Assembly (NCBI RefSeq): GCF_003363715.1
Contig: NZ_QREV01000003.1
Span: 62,001-126,000 of the forward strand
Origin: Parabacteroides acidifaciens
Lineage (GTDB): Bacteria > Bacteroidota > Bacteroidia > Bacteroidales > Tannerellaceae
Length of the DNA: 64,000 nt
Reading direction: 5' to 3'
In this document: piece by piece, positions 25,072 through 32,987 of the stretch
How the letters are laid out: each line of letters starts with the position of its first letter
Numbering within the stretch: position 1 is the first letter of the stretch
Program-made: the position numbers and the translations under genes
The notes under the pieces: generated by a model
Database searches by the model: none
Told to the model about the DNA's origin: nothing
Seen by the model: the letters and a program-made list of their open reading frames with translations, nothing else

Positions 25072-27228
25072 ATGAAAGTATACCAAACAAACGAAATTAA
25101 GAACATCTCTATCTTGGGAAGTTCGGGCTCTGGGAAAACCACTCTCGCTGAAGCGATGCTTTACGAGGGTGGAGTTATAAAACGTCGCGGAAGTGTTGAT
25201 TCCGGAAACACTGTGAGCGATTATTTCCCGGTTGAGAAGGAGTATGGTTACTCGGTGTTCTCGACCGTTTTCAGTGTAGAATGGCAGGATAGAAAGCTGA
25301 ATTTTATTGATTGTCCGGGTTCGGATGATTTTGTCGGCGGGGCGGTTTCCGCTTTGAATGTGACAGATACCGCTCTGATGGTGCTGAATGCACAGTACGG
25401 AGTGGAAGTCGGAACAATCAACCAGTTCCGGTATACAGAACAATTCCATAAGCCGGTTATCTTCGTGGTGAACCAGTTGGATAACGACAAGGCTGATTAT
25501 GACGGGACAATCTCTCAATTGCGTGACCAGTGGGGCGGCAAGATTGTTCCGATCCAGTATCCTGTATCTACGGGAGCATCTTTCAATGCAGTCGTAGACG
25601 TGCTGAAGATGAAGATGTATCGCTGGAAACCCGAAGGCGGTGTTCCTGAAGTATTGGACATCCCGGCGGAAGAAATGGATAAAGCGATGGAACTTCACCG
25701 CGCATTGGTAGAGTCGGCCGCAGAGCACGACGATATGCTGATGGAGAAGTTCTTTGAAGAAGGTACATTGAGCGAAGACGATATGCGTGCCGGTATCCGT
25801 GCAGGATTGGTGATCCGTGGAATGTTCCCGGTCTTCTGTGTGTGTGCAGGTCGCGATATGTGCGTGCGCCGTACGCTTGAGTTCTTGGGTAATGTTGTTC
25901 CGTGTACGGATAAAATGCCGCGTCCGGTTACAACTGAAGGAGTGGAAGTGACACCGGATTCTAACGGCCCGACAAGCCTGTTCTTCTTCAAAACGACCGT
26001 AGAGCCGCATATCGGCCAGGTTTCTTATTTTAAAGTGATATCAGGTAAAGTAAAAGCAGGAGACGATTTGCTGAACGCCGACCGTGGTTCGAAAGAACGT
26101 ATCGCACAGTTGTTCTCGGTTGCCGGACAGACCCGTAACGAGGTGTCGGAAATGGTTGCCGGCGATATCGGAGCGACGGTGAAACTGAAAGAAGTACGCC
26201 GTGGCAATACCTTGAACGGCAAAGGATGTGACTATCGTTTTGACTTCATTAAATATCCCGAACCGAAATTCCGCCGCGCTGTCAAGCCGGTGAATGAGTC
26301 GGATGCGGAAAAGATGATGGAAATCCTGATGCGTATGCGTGAAGAAGATCCGACATGGGTAATCGAACAGTCCAAAGAGCTGAAGCAGACGATTATTTCC
26401 GGTCAGGGAGAATTCCACCTCCGCACATTGAAATGGAGAATCGAGAACAATGATAAATTGCCGATCGAGTTCTTCGAACCGAAGATCCCGTATCGTGAAA
26501 CGATTACGAAAGCCGCCCGTGCAGACTACCGCCATAAGAAACAATCCGGTGGTGCAGGCCAGTTCGGTGAAGTACATCTGATTGTCGAGCCTTATTACGA
26601 AGGCATGCCGGCACCGGATATGTATCGTTTCGGCGGACAAGAGTTTAAAATCAGCGTACGTGATACGCAAGTGGTAGATTTGGATTGGGGTGGAAAGTTA
26701 GTATTTATAAACAGTATCGTCGGTGGAGCCATCGACGCCCGTTTCCTCCCGGCTATCCTGAAAGGTATTATGGCCCGTATGGAGCAGGGACCGTTGACTG
26801 GTTCGTATGCCCGTGACGTGCGCATCATCGTTTACGACGGAAAGATGCACCCGGTAGACAGTAATGAAATTTCCTTCATGCTGGCCGGCCGTAATGCTTT
26901 TAGCACTGCCTTTAAAGAAGCCGGTCCCAAGATCCTGGAACCCGTTTATGATGTAGAGGTTTCAGTGCCGGCTGATTATCTGGGCGACGTGATGAGTGAT
27001 TTACAGGGACGTCGCGCCATTATCATGGGTATGAATAGCGAAAAAGGCTACGAAAAGCTGTTGGCTAAAGTGCCTTTGAAAGAGATGTCTACGTACTCGA
27101 CATCCTTGAGTTCCATCACAGGTGGACGTGCTTCGTTTACGATGAAGTTCGCTAACTATGAACTGGTTCCGTCGGATGTTCAGGATAAGCTGTTAAAAGC
27201 TTACGAGGCAACTCAGGCGGAAGATTGA
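25072..27228 (+). CDS. EF-G paralogue (EF-G2) with degenerate GTPase motifs
   Basis: 718 residues from the ATG at 25072, with the domain order of elongation factor G. The G domain deviates at every motif: P-loop GSSGSGKT (16-23) in place of AHxDAGKT, EYGYS (57-61) where EF-G has ERGIT, DCPGSDDF (80-87) where EF-G has DTPGHVDF so the catalytic His is Ser84, and NQLD (134-137) in place of NKxD. Domains II-V are well kept. This fits the Bacteroides EF-G2, reported to support translation without GTP hydrolysis and to matter in gut colonisation. It is monocistronic with its own terminator and a long 5' region. Confidence 0.9.
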   Translation: MKVYQTNEIKNISILGSSGSGKTTLAEAMLYEGGVIKRRGSVDSGNTVSDYFPVEKEYGYSVFSTVFSVEWQDRKLNFIDCPGSDDFVGGAVSALNVTDTALMVLNAQYGVEVGTINQFRYTEQFHKPVIFVVNQLDNDKADYDGTISQLRDQWGGKIVPIQYPVSTGASFNAVVDVLKMKMYRWKPEGGVPEVLDIPAEEMDKAMELHRALVESAAEHDDMLMEKFFEEGTLSEDDMRAGIRAGLVIRGMFPVFCVCAGRDMCVRRTLEFLGNVVPCTDKMPRPVTTEGVEVTPDSNGPTSLFFFKTTVEPHIGQVSYFKVISGKVKAGDDLLNADRGSKERIAQLFSVAGQTRNEVSEMVAGDIGATVKLKEVRRGNTLNGKGCDYRFDFIKYPEPKFRRAVKPVNESDAEKMMEILMRMREEDPTWVIEQSKELKQTIISGQGEFHLRTLKWRIENNDKLPIEFFEPKIPYRETITKAARADYRHKKQSGGAGQFGEVHLIVEPYYEGMPAPDMYRFGGQEFKISVRDTQVVDLDWGGKLVFINSIVGGAIDARFLPAILKGIMARMEQGPLTGSYARDVRIIVYDGKMHPVDSNEISFMLAGRNAFSTAFKEAGPKILEPVYDVEVSVPADYLGDVMSDLQGRRAIIMGMNSEKGYEKLLAKVPLKEMSTYSTSLSSITGGRASFTMKFANYELVPSDVQDKLLKAYEATQAED

Positions 27229-27250
27229 TTTGGATTTTCTATAAATTGTA

Positions 27251-27291
27251 TGAAGGCTGCCCCTGTGAAGGAGTGGCCTTCATTGTTTTTT
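27251..27291 (+). terminator. intrinsic terminator of the EF-G2 gene
   Basis: TGAAGGC (27251-27257) pairs with GCCTTCA (27276-27282), followed by TTGTTTTTT. Confidence 0.8.
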
Positions 27292-27355
27292 AATAGCTCT
27301 GTTGTCGTGCTGTAACAGGAAGTGGCTTTTTTTGTATCGTGTTAATAAAGACAAC

Positions 27356-28156
27356 ATGAAACTAAGAAAGTACTATCCAACTATTGTCCTGTCGGACATT
27401 CACCTGGGTTCCGAGCATTCCCGGACTACAGAAGTGACTAATTTCCTTAAACACGTCAATTGTGACCGCCTGATACTGAATGGAGACATCATCGACGGCT
27501 GGCAGCTTCAGAAGCCCGGACGCCGTTGGAAACAACAGCATACCGATTTCTTCAAAGTCCTGATGAAGATGATGGAGAAGCAGGGAACGGAGATCATTTA
27601 CGTTCGCGGCAACCATGACGACTTCCTGGATAACCTGGTTCCTTTCTCATTCTCGAATCTTATTATCGTAAAAGATTATATCCTGAACAGCCACGGAAAG
27701 CGTTACTTAGTGACACACGGCGATATCTTCGATACGATCACGACCAATATGCGCTGGTTAGCTATGCTCGGCGATATGGGTTATACGTTCCTGCTCTGGC
27801 TGAACCGGATCTACAACCAGCGGAGGGAAAAGGCGGGAAAGCCTTACTTCTCGCTTTCGCAGCATGTCAAACACCGGGTGAAAAGCGCCGTCTCTTATAT
27901 CTCCGACTTTGAGAAAGAACTGGTCAAGCTGGCTGAAGTGAAGAAGCTGGACGGCATTATTTGCGGACATATCCACCAGGCTGCAAACGTATGGTACGGC
28001 AATATCCATTATCTGAACTCCGGCGATTGGGTCGAAAGCCTTACGGCTCTTGTCGAGAATGAGCAGGGAGAATGGAATATTGTTTCCTACAGCAAGGAGG
28101 AATATGGACAGGAAGAAACACAATCCTCTAACCTGCTTTATGCCGAAGTAATATGA
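27356..28156 (+). CDS. LpxH-like metallophosphoesterase
   Basis: 266 residues from the ATG at 27356 (MKLRKYYPTIVLSDIHLG). All five metal-binding blocks of calcineurin-like phosphoesterases are seen: DIHLGSEHS, NGDIIDGW, RGNHDDF, THGDIFD and CGHIHQA. The spacing resembles UDP-2,3-diacylglucosamine hydrolases (LpxH), the fourth step of lipid A synthesis, but this longer variant is often found beside a glycosyltransferase, as here, and may act on another nucleotide-sugar lipid. It overlaps the next gene by ATGA. Confidence 0.8.
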   Translation: MKLRKYYPTIVLSDIHLGSEHSRTTEVTNFLKHVNCDRLILNGDIIDGWQLQKPGRRWKQQHTDFFKVLMKMMEKQGTEIIYVRGNHDDFLDNLVPFSFSNLIIVKDYILNSHGKRYLVTHGDIFDTITTNMRWLAMLGDMGYTFLLWLNRIYNQRREKAGKPYFSLSQHVKHRVKSAVSYISDFEKELVKLAEVKKLDGIICGHIHQAANVWYGNIHYLNSGDWVESLTALVENEQGEWNIVSYSKEEYGQEETQSSNLLYAEVI

Positions 28157-29307
28157 AGATACTATTTATCATACAAGGTGAAGGGCGCGGCCATCTGACC
28201 CAGGCGCTTTCTCTTCGTCAGAAGTTAATAGGTGAAGGTCATCAGATTGTTGGCGTCCTGGTAGGCAAAAGCCCGGTCCGCCGCCTTCCCGACTTTTTCT
28301 TTGAAAAGATTGAAGCTCCTGTCTATTTGTTCGAAAGCCCCAACTTCCTGCCTTCCGCAAAGAATAAACAGGTCAATTTGGCAAAGAGCGTGATTTATAA
28401 TGTGCTCCGGTCACATCGGTATATGTCCGGCATCCGCTATATCAACCGGATGATAAAAGAGACCGAAGCGGATGTCGTCGTAAACTTCTACGAGCTGCTA
28501 ACCGGACTGACTTATCTCTTCTTCCGTCCGAAAGCCCTGATGGTCTGCATCGCGCACCAGTATTTATTCCTGCATCCTGATTTCGTCTTCCCGAAAGAAA
28601 GCCGGTTGTCGCTTGCCTCGTTAAAGTTCTTTACCCGGATTACGGCTATCGGGGCGGCGAAGAAACTGGCCCTGTCTTTCCGCAAAATGTGCGAAGTTCC
28701 GTCCGAAGGCATCGTCGTTGTCCCTCCTCTTTTGCGTAAAGAGGTTTTAGAAGTGACACCGACAAACGGGGATTATTTGCATGGCTATCTGCTGAATAGC
28801 GGGTTTAGCGAAGAGATACGATCCTGGCACAAGGCCCATCCTGCCGTCAAATTGCATATATTCTGGGATAAAAAGGATGTCCGCCCCGAAGTGAAAGTGG
28901 ATAACCACCTTTCTTTCCACCAATTAAACGATACTCTGTTTGTCCGTTATATGGCAGGCGCGAAAGCCTATGCCACGACCGCCGGTTTCGAGTCTGTCTG
29001 CGAAGCCATGTATTTAGGCAAACCTGTCCTGATGGTCCCGACGCATATCGAACAGGCTTGCAACGCATACGATGCCACTCTGTCCGGAGCTGGCGTCGTC
29101 TCAGAACAGTTCGACCTGGATGCTCTGCTCCGCCTTTCCCAAACTCATCAGCCGAATACCTCTTTTGCCCATTGGGTCAAACAGGCCGACTGGCTGATCT
29201 TGCGCGAATTCCGTGCAGATGTGCTTCTGGAAGAAACTCCCTCTTCCCTGTGGCATCGCTTGTCGACAGGCTGGATCTACCGGCTGGGTAAATCGTTGCC
29301 GATTTGA
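28153..29307 (+). CDS. MurG/UGT-like glycosyltransferase
   Basis: 384 residues with a GT-B layout: IQGEGRGHLTQALSLRQKL is the glycine-rich N-terminal acceptor loop, and FRYMAGAKAYATTAGFESVCEAMYLGKP in split form (AGFESVCEAMYLGKPVLMVP) is the nucleotide-sugar-binding element of MurG-like enzymes. It is translationally coupled to the LpxH-like phosphatase. The pair may make or modify a glycolipid of the envelope; donor and acceptor are unknown. Its last 31 nt overlap the convergent lipoprotein gene. Confidence 0.75.
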   Translation: MKILFIIQGEGRGHLTQALSLRQKLIGEGHQIVGVLVGKSPVRRLPDFFFEKIEAPVYLFESPNFLPSAKNKQVNLAKSVIYNVLRSHRYMSGIRYINRMIKETEADVVVNFYELLTGLTYLFFRPKALMVCIAHQYLFLHPDFVFPKESRLSLASLKFFTRITAIGAAKKLALSFRKMCEVPSEGIVVVPPLLRKEVLEVTPTNGDYLHGYLLNSGFSEEIRSWHKAHPAVKLHIFWDKKDVRPEVKVDNHLSFHQLNDTLFVRYMAGAKAYATTAGFESVCEAMYLGKPVLMVPTHIEQACNAYDATLSGAGVVSEQFDLDALLRLSQTHQPNTSFAHWVKQADWLILREFRADVLLEETPSSLWHRLSTGWIYRLGKSLPI

Positions 29308-29915
29308 CGATAAATCGTTTGCCCGCGCTGGCTGATCGTCCACTGTCCGTCGACAAGGCGCAGGTTCTTTGTGTCGTCGTCTTCTACGTTCCAGGCATAT
29401 CCGCCGGCCGGAAGTGAGCGTCTGTCCAATATCTCGTTCTTGTCCCCGGAAGAGAAAAACAATTCTACTTTGGAAGAGTCCGGGCTGAAGACGATAAAAA
29501 CGGACCGGTCGCCCTCGACCGCTTGCAGCCGTGTCCCCTTCTCGAAAATACGGATGCAATCCTGCAATACCTCGCTCCACTGGTAGCCAGCCGAGCCGAT
29601 GCAACCATGTTCGTCCCGGTCGCCGCCGACCTTGTTCCTCTCTTTAGGTACGACAACAATCTTTTGCGCACTCATCCCGAAGCTATATTTTCCCTGGAAA
29701 TAGACAGTTGCCGTGTCGTCGAGCAAAATCCCGTCCGTTACTTCTCTTTTGGCGTCCAGTGTACTGAAAGACAGGGTGTCGCCTTCCCCTGAAACGATCG
29801 TCAGCGTGTTCATCGTAGCATCGGTAATGACACCTTTGACTTCCGATATTCCGGGTGAACAGGAAAAGGCAATACCCGCACAGAGAGCTATTGCGGCCCA
29901 CTTTGATTTGTTCAT
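29277..29915 (-). CDS. lipoprotein of unknown function
   Basis: 212 residues from the ATG at 29915. MNKSKWAAIALCAGIAFSC is a lipoprotein signal with Cys19 as the lipid-carrying residue. An N-terminal beta-rich part (GVITDATMNTLTIVSGEGDT) precedes a segment GCIGSAGYQWSEVLQDCIR, with two Cys and a Trp, that looks like a small conserved module, then a strand-rich tail. I do not recognise the family. The start follows the MaoC gene by 13 nt, so they are probably one operon; the 3' end overlaps the convergent glycosyltransferase gene. Confidence 0.7.
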   Translation of the reverse strand: MNKSKWAAIALCAGIAFSCSPGISEVKGVITDATMNTLTIVSGEGDTLSFSTLDAKREVTDGILLDDTATVYFQGKYSFGMSAQKIVVVPKERNKVGGDRDEHGCIGSAGYQWSEVLQDCIRIFEKGTRLQAVEGDRSVFIVFSPDSSKVELFFSSGDKNEILDRRSLPAGGYAWNVEDDDTKNLRLVDGQWTISQRGQTIYRQIGNDLPSR

Positions 29916-29928
29916 ATTACTTGTTCGC

Positions 29929-30393
29929 TTATTTGAAATAGTACAGGAAGATCGCAATGCCTTCTAATGCTTTCTTCGGCTGGTCCTTGATTTCGATGGC
30001 AAATTTAATTTCTGCCTTGGCAACCCCGCGGAGGTCGGATAACGTCTGGAGCTTGGCGGTCAGGCGGATGCTCTGGCCGGTCAGGACGGGCTGGCCGAAC
30101 TTCATCTTGTCCATACCGTAATTAATCATCATCTTCAGGTTATTCACCTCGATAATCTGGTCCCACAAGTGCGGAAGAAGCGACAATGTCAGATAGCCAT
30201 GCGCAATTGTGCTGTGAAACGGACTTTCCACTTTGGCGCGTTCCGCATCGACATGAATCCATTGGTGGTCCAGTGTCGCGTCGGCAAAAAGGTTGATACG
30301 TTCCTGTGTCAATTCGATATAATCGGATGTCCCGATCTGCTGGCCTACCAGCTTTTCAAAGTCTGCATACGAGTTGATAACTACTTTTCCCAT
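29929..30393 (-). CDS. MaoC-like hot-dog dehydratase
   Basis: 154 residues. FADATLDHQWIHVDAERA contains the Asp and His of the R-specific enoyl-CoA hydratase catalytic motif, followed by FHSTIAHGYLTLSLLP, the conserved hydratase loop. It probably hydrates an enoyl-CoA or acts on a related thioester. Only the lipoprotein gene lies downstream, so the pathway is not clear from context. Confidence 0.85.
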   Translation of the reverse strand: MGKVVINSYADFEKLVGQQIGTSDYIELTQERINLFADATLDHQWIHVDAERAKVESPFHSTIAHGYLTLSLLPHLWDQIIEVNNLKMMINYGMDKMKFGQPVLTGQSIRLTAKLQTLSDLRGVAKAEIKFAIEIKDQPKKALEGIAIFLYYFK

Positions 30394-30758
30394 TATTCTT
30401 TTGTTTAGTAAATTACAATCTTATCGGTTCTCTTGGGTGCCACTGCGGTAAGTTTTTACCGGCAGTAACAAAATGCTCCTGCAATTTTCGCGATAATTCC
30501 TGGAATAAACAAATATTTTGGCAAGATTGGATGACGCGCAGTCCATATAGATTGTCTATATTTGTTGAGCCAGGGAGGAAATGTAAGCTTGCCTCCGGTT
30601 GAACAAAAGGGGCGCTTAATAGCGTCTGTGTCCTGGCGGGCTTGACCCGCCATCTCATGCTATTGTTAATCAGATTAGTGTGAGATTGCGGATCAAGCCC
30701 GCAATGACACAAAGAGGCTTTCAGTATTAAAGTAGATAAACCATTAAAGTTAATTGTC
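30394..30758. other. 365-bp intergenic region
   Basis: No convincing gene was found. It holds the 28-bp inverted repeat at 30630-30708 and leads into the zinc-ribbon gene. Frames crossing it are shadows of the repeat. Confidence 0.6.
30630..30708. repeat. 28-bp imperfect inverted repeat
   Basis: Arms at 30630-30657 and 30681-30708 match at 24 of 28 positions and each contains its own small palindrome (GGCGGG-cttga-CCCGCC in the left arm). The 23-nt spacer is AT-rich. Words like GCGGGCTTGATCCGC occur as dispersed repeats in several bacterial groups, so a REP-like or MITE-like element is likely. Confidence 0.75.
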
Positions 30759-31034
30759 ATGGAAAAGAAGTTTTGTCAGAGTTGTGGTATGCCACTGCAA
30801 ACCCCCGAAGAGATGGGGACGAATAGCGACGGGAGCAAGAACGACGAGTATTGCTGCTATTGCTATAAGGACGGTGCCTTCACTTCGGATTGCACGATGG
30901 ATGAGATGATCATGCACTGCGCGGAGTTTGTAAGCGAGTTCAATAAAGGCTCAGGCCTTGCCCTTACAAAAGAACAGGCGATTGCAGGCATGAAAGAGTT
31001 CTTCCCGACTTTGAAGCGGTGGGCTGCGCAGTAA
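30759..31034 (+). CDS. small zinc-ribbon protein
   Basis: 91 residues. CQSCGMPL and, 20 residues on, CCYCYKDG supply Cys pairs of a zinc ribbon of the type annotated as putative zinc ribbon domain. The C-terminal part (MDEMIMHCAEFVSEFN, MKEFFPTLKRW) is helical. Function unknown. Transcribed away from the MaoC gene. Confidence 0.8.
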   Translation: MEKKFCQSCGMPLQTPEEMGTNSDGSKNDEYCCYCYKDGAFTSDCTMDEMIMHCAEFVSEFNKGSGLALTKEQAIAGMKEFFPTLKRWAAQ

Positions 31035-31100
31035 ATTTGCGTGAGTAGGGATGAAAAATAGCATCCACTCGGACGTAATATAGATTTAGTTCCATATAAT

Positions 31101-31192
31101 CCTTGTTCGACGAAGGTCGGACAGTTGTTTGACCCTCGTCGAACAGCTGTTTGACTCCCGTCGGACAGCTGTCCGACCCGGGTCGAACAAGG
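31101..31192. repeat. 92-bp tri-dyad palindromic element
   Basis: Outer arms CCTTGTTCGAC (31101-31111) and GTCGAACAAGG (31182-31192) enclose three 18-bp dyads at 31116-31133, 31138-31155 and 31160-31177 (best copy GTCGGACAGCTGTCCGAC), again at a 22-bp period. The middle dyad centre (31146.5) coincides with the centre of the outer arms. It lies 77 bp upstream of the HU-like gene. Same geometry as the element at 498-591. Confidence 0.85.
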
Positions 31193-31268
31193 ATTGCATG
31201 GGCGCTTCCTGTAAACGGAAGCAGGGTGAGCAAAATCAGGAAGCAGGAAAAACAAAAAAACACAGCAG

Positions 31269-31895
31269 ATGACGGCACAATACAGCCTATTTAAAAATCC
31301 CGGCGAAGAAGGAAAAAAAGGAAAACCCACCTTACACGCCCGTTTAGTGAACCAACGTATCATTCGCACGGAAGAACTGGCCGAATACATATCGGACAGT
31401 TGCTCTTTCAGTACGGCTGACGTGAAAGGAATGTTGGAAGCCTTGAAGAATCGTCTGGCAACCGGCTTGAAGCACGGAGCGATTATCGAGTTGGAAGGGC
31501 TCGGCACGTTTACGGTCTCGATGAAATGCCCGGCACTTATGGAGGAGAAGGACATCAAGCCGAAACACGTACAGTTTAACAAAGTGGTGTTCCGCTGCGC
31601 CAAAGAGTTGCGTAGGGAATTGAAGCACATGGAAGTGGAGCGTTCCGGAGAGAAAAGCCGCCTGAAAGGTTTATCCGCCGACAAGCGGAAAGCGAATATC
31701 CTGAACTACCTGCAGGCGAACGAGACGATCTCGTCTTCATCCTGCCGTGGCTTGAACGGTTGTTCCAAATATATGGCCTTGAAAGACCTCGGGGAGTTGC
31801 GGGAAGAAGGGATAATTGTACGGTTAGGCTATCGCTCGAACGCACAATACGGGTTGGCGAAACAGAAAGAAAGCGAGGCGGCAAATGGAGAATGA
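31269..31895 (+). CDS. HU/IHF-like DNA-binding protein with C-terminal winged-helix-like domain
   Basis: 208 residues. Residues about 1-125 form the HU-like domain found in Bacteroidales (RTEELAEYISDSCSFSTADV, GAIIELEGLGTFTVSM). Residues about 140-205 resemble a small winged helix (ANILNYLQANETISSSSCRG, LKDLGELREEGIIVRLG). The architecture suggests a specialised nucleoid-type regulator. It overlaps the RhuM gene by 11 nt and follows the tri-dyad element, which could be its target or operator. Confidence 0.75.
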   Translation: MTAQYSLFKNPGEEGKKGKPTLHARLVNQRIIRTEELAEYISDSCSFSTADVKGMLEALKNRLATGLKHGAIIELEGLGTFTVSMKCPALMEEKDIKPKHVQFNKVVFRCAKELRRELKHMEVERSGEKSRLKGLSADKRKANILNYLQANETISSSSCRGLNGCSKYMALKDLGELREEGIIVRLGYRSNAQYGLAKQKESEAANGE

Positions 31896-32910
31896 AGATA
31901 AAAACAAGAAGTTGCAGATCCGTAACAGCACGGCGGAGTTCCTGATATTCCAGCTTCAGAATAAAGAAGAAGGCGTTGAGGTGCTTTACCGGGATGAGAT
32001 GCTTTGGTTGACGCAGAAGGCGATGGCTATGTTGTTTGAAGTGGACAGGACGGTAATAACCAAACATTTAAAGTCTATTTTTGATTCGGAAGAACTGGAT
32101 AAGGATTCAGTATGTGCAATTTTTGCACATACTGCCCAAGATGGGAAAGAATATCAAACCAATCATTACAATCTGGATGCCGTCATCTCCGTCGGCTACC
32201 GCGTCAACTCTATCCGTGCCACCCAGTTCCGCCAATGGTGCACTTCCGTACTCCGCCAATTTGCCATTCGCGGCTATGTGGTAGATAAGAAACGGATGGA
32301 GAACGGCTCTTTTATCGGGGAAGATTACTTCGAGCATCTGCTGGCCGAGATCCGGGAGATTCGTTTGAGCGAACGGCGTTTCTATCAGAAGGTGACCGAT
32401 ATCTATGCGACCAGTATCGACTACAACAGGGATGCGCCGACCACCCGTATGTTCTTTAAGAAGGTACAGAACAAACTGCATTATGCCATCCATCAGCATA
32501 CAGCAGCCGAACTAATCATGTCGCGCGCAGACGCCGGCAAGGAACACATGGGATTGACTACGTGGGAAAACAGCCCGAATGGAAAGATTGTGAAGACCGA
32601 TGTCAGTATTGCAAAGAACTATCTTCGGGAAAATGAGCTGGACGAAATGGGGCATCTGGTCAACGCCTTTCTTGACTTGGCGGAAAGCCGCGCGAAACGG
32701 CATATTCCCATGACGATGGAGGATTGGGCGACGCATATCGACCGCTTCCTGCAATTAGACGACCGGCAGCTTCTGACTGACGGTGGACATATCAGTGCGG
32801 AGGCGGCGAAGATGCATGCAGAAGCAGAGTTCGAGAAGTATCGTATCGTTCAGGATCGCCTGTTCGAATCGGACTTCGATAAGGAGATAAAAGGCTTGTT
32901 TGAAGACTGA
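31885..32910 (+). CDS. RhuM-family (virulence RhuM) protein
   Basis: 341 residues. VLYRDEMLWLTQKAMAMLFEVDRTVITKHLKSIF begins the RhuM domain with an embedded helix-turn-helix (described here in pieces: LTQKAMAMLFEV, RTVITKHL). ATQFRQWCTSVLRQFAIRGY is the conserved family signature. RhuM proteins are widespread in accessory regions and toxin-like or Fic-associated loci, with no settled biochemistry. Translation is coupled to the HU-like gene upstream. Confidence 0.8.
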   Translation: MENEDKNKKLQIRNSTAEFLIFQLQNKEEGVEVLYRDEMLWLTQKAMAMLFEVDRTVITKHLKSIFDSEELDKDSVCAIFAHTAQDGKEYQTNHYNLDAVISVGYRVNSIRATQFRQWCTSVLRQFAIRGYVVDKKRMENGSFIGEDYFEHLLAEIREIRLSERRFYQKVTDIYATSIDYNRDAPTTRMFFKKVQNKLHYAIHQHTAAELIMSRADAGKEHMGLTTWENSPNGKIVKTDVSIAKNYLRENELDEMGHLVNAFLDLAESRAKRHIPMTMEDWATHIDRFLQLDDRQLLTDGGHISAEAAKMHAEAEFEKYRIVQDRLFESDFDKEIKGLFED

Positions 32911-32987
32911 AAGGTAATTGCAGCCTTTTGCAACTTAACTCTGTTTATTTTGTTGATTTTATATAGACAGAGTTAAATTGCAGTTTT

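Noticed and set aside
30413-30760. A 115-codon minus-strand frame before the zinc-ribbon gene.
   Set aside because: It translates an inverted repeat and has no coding character.
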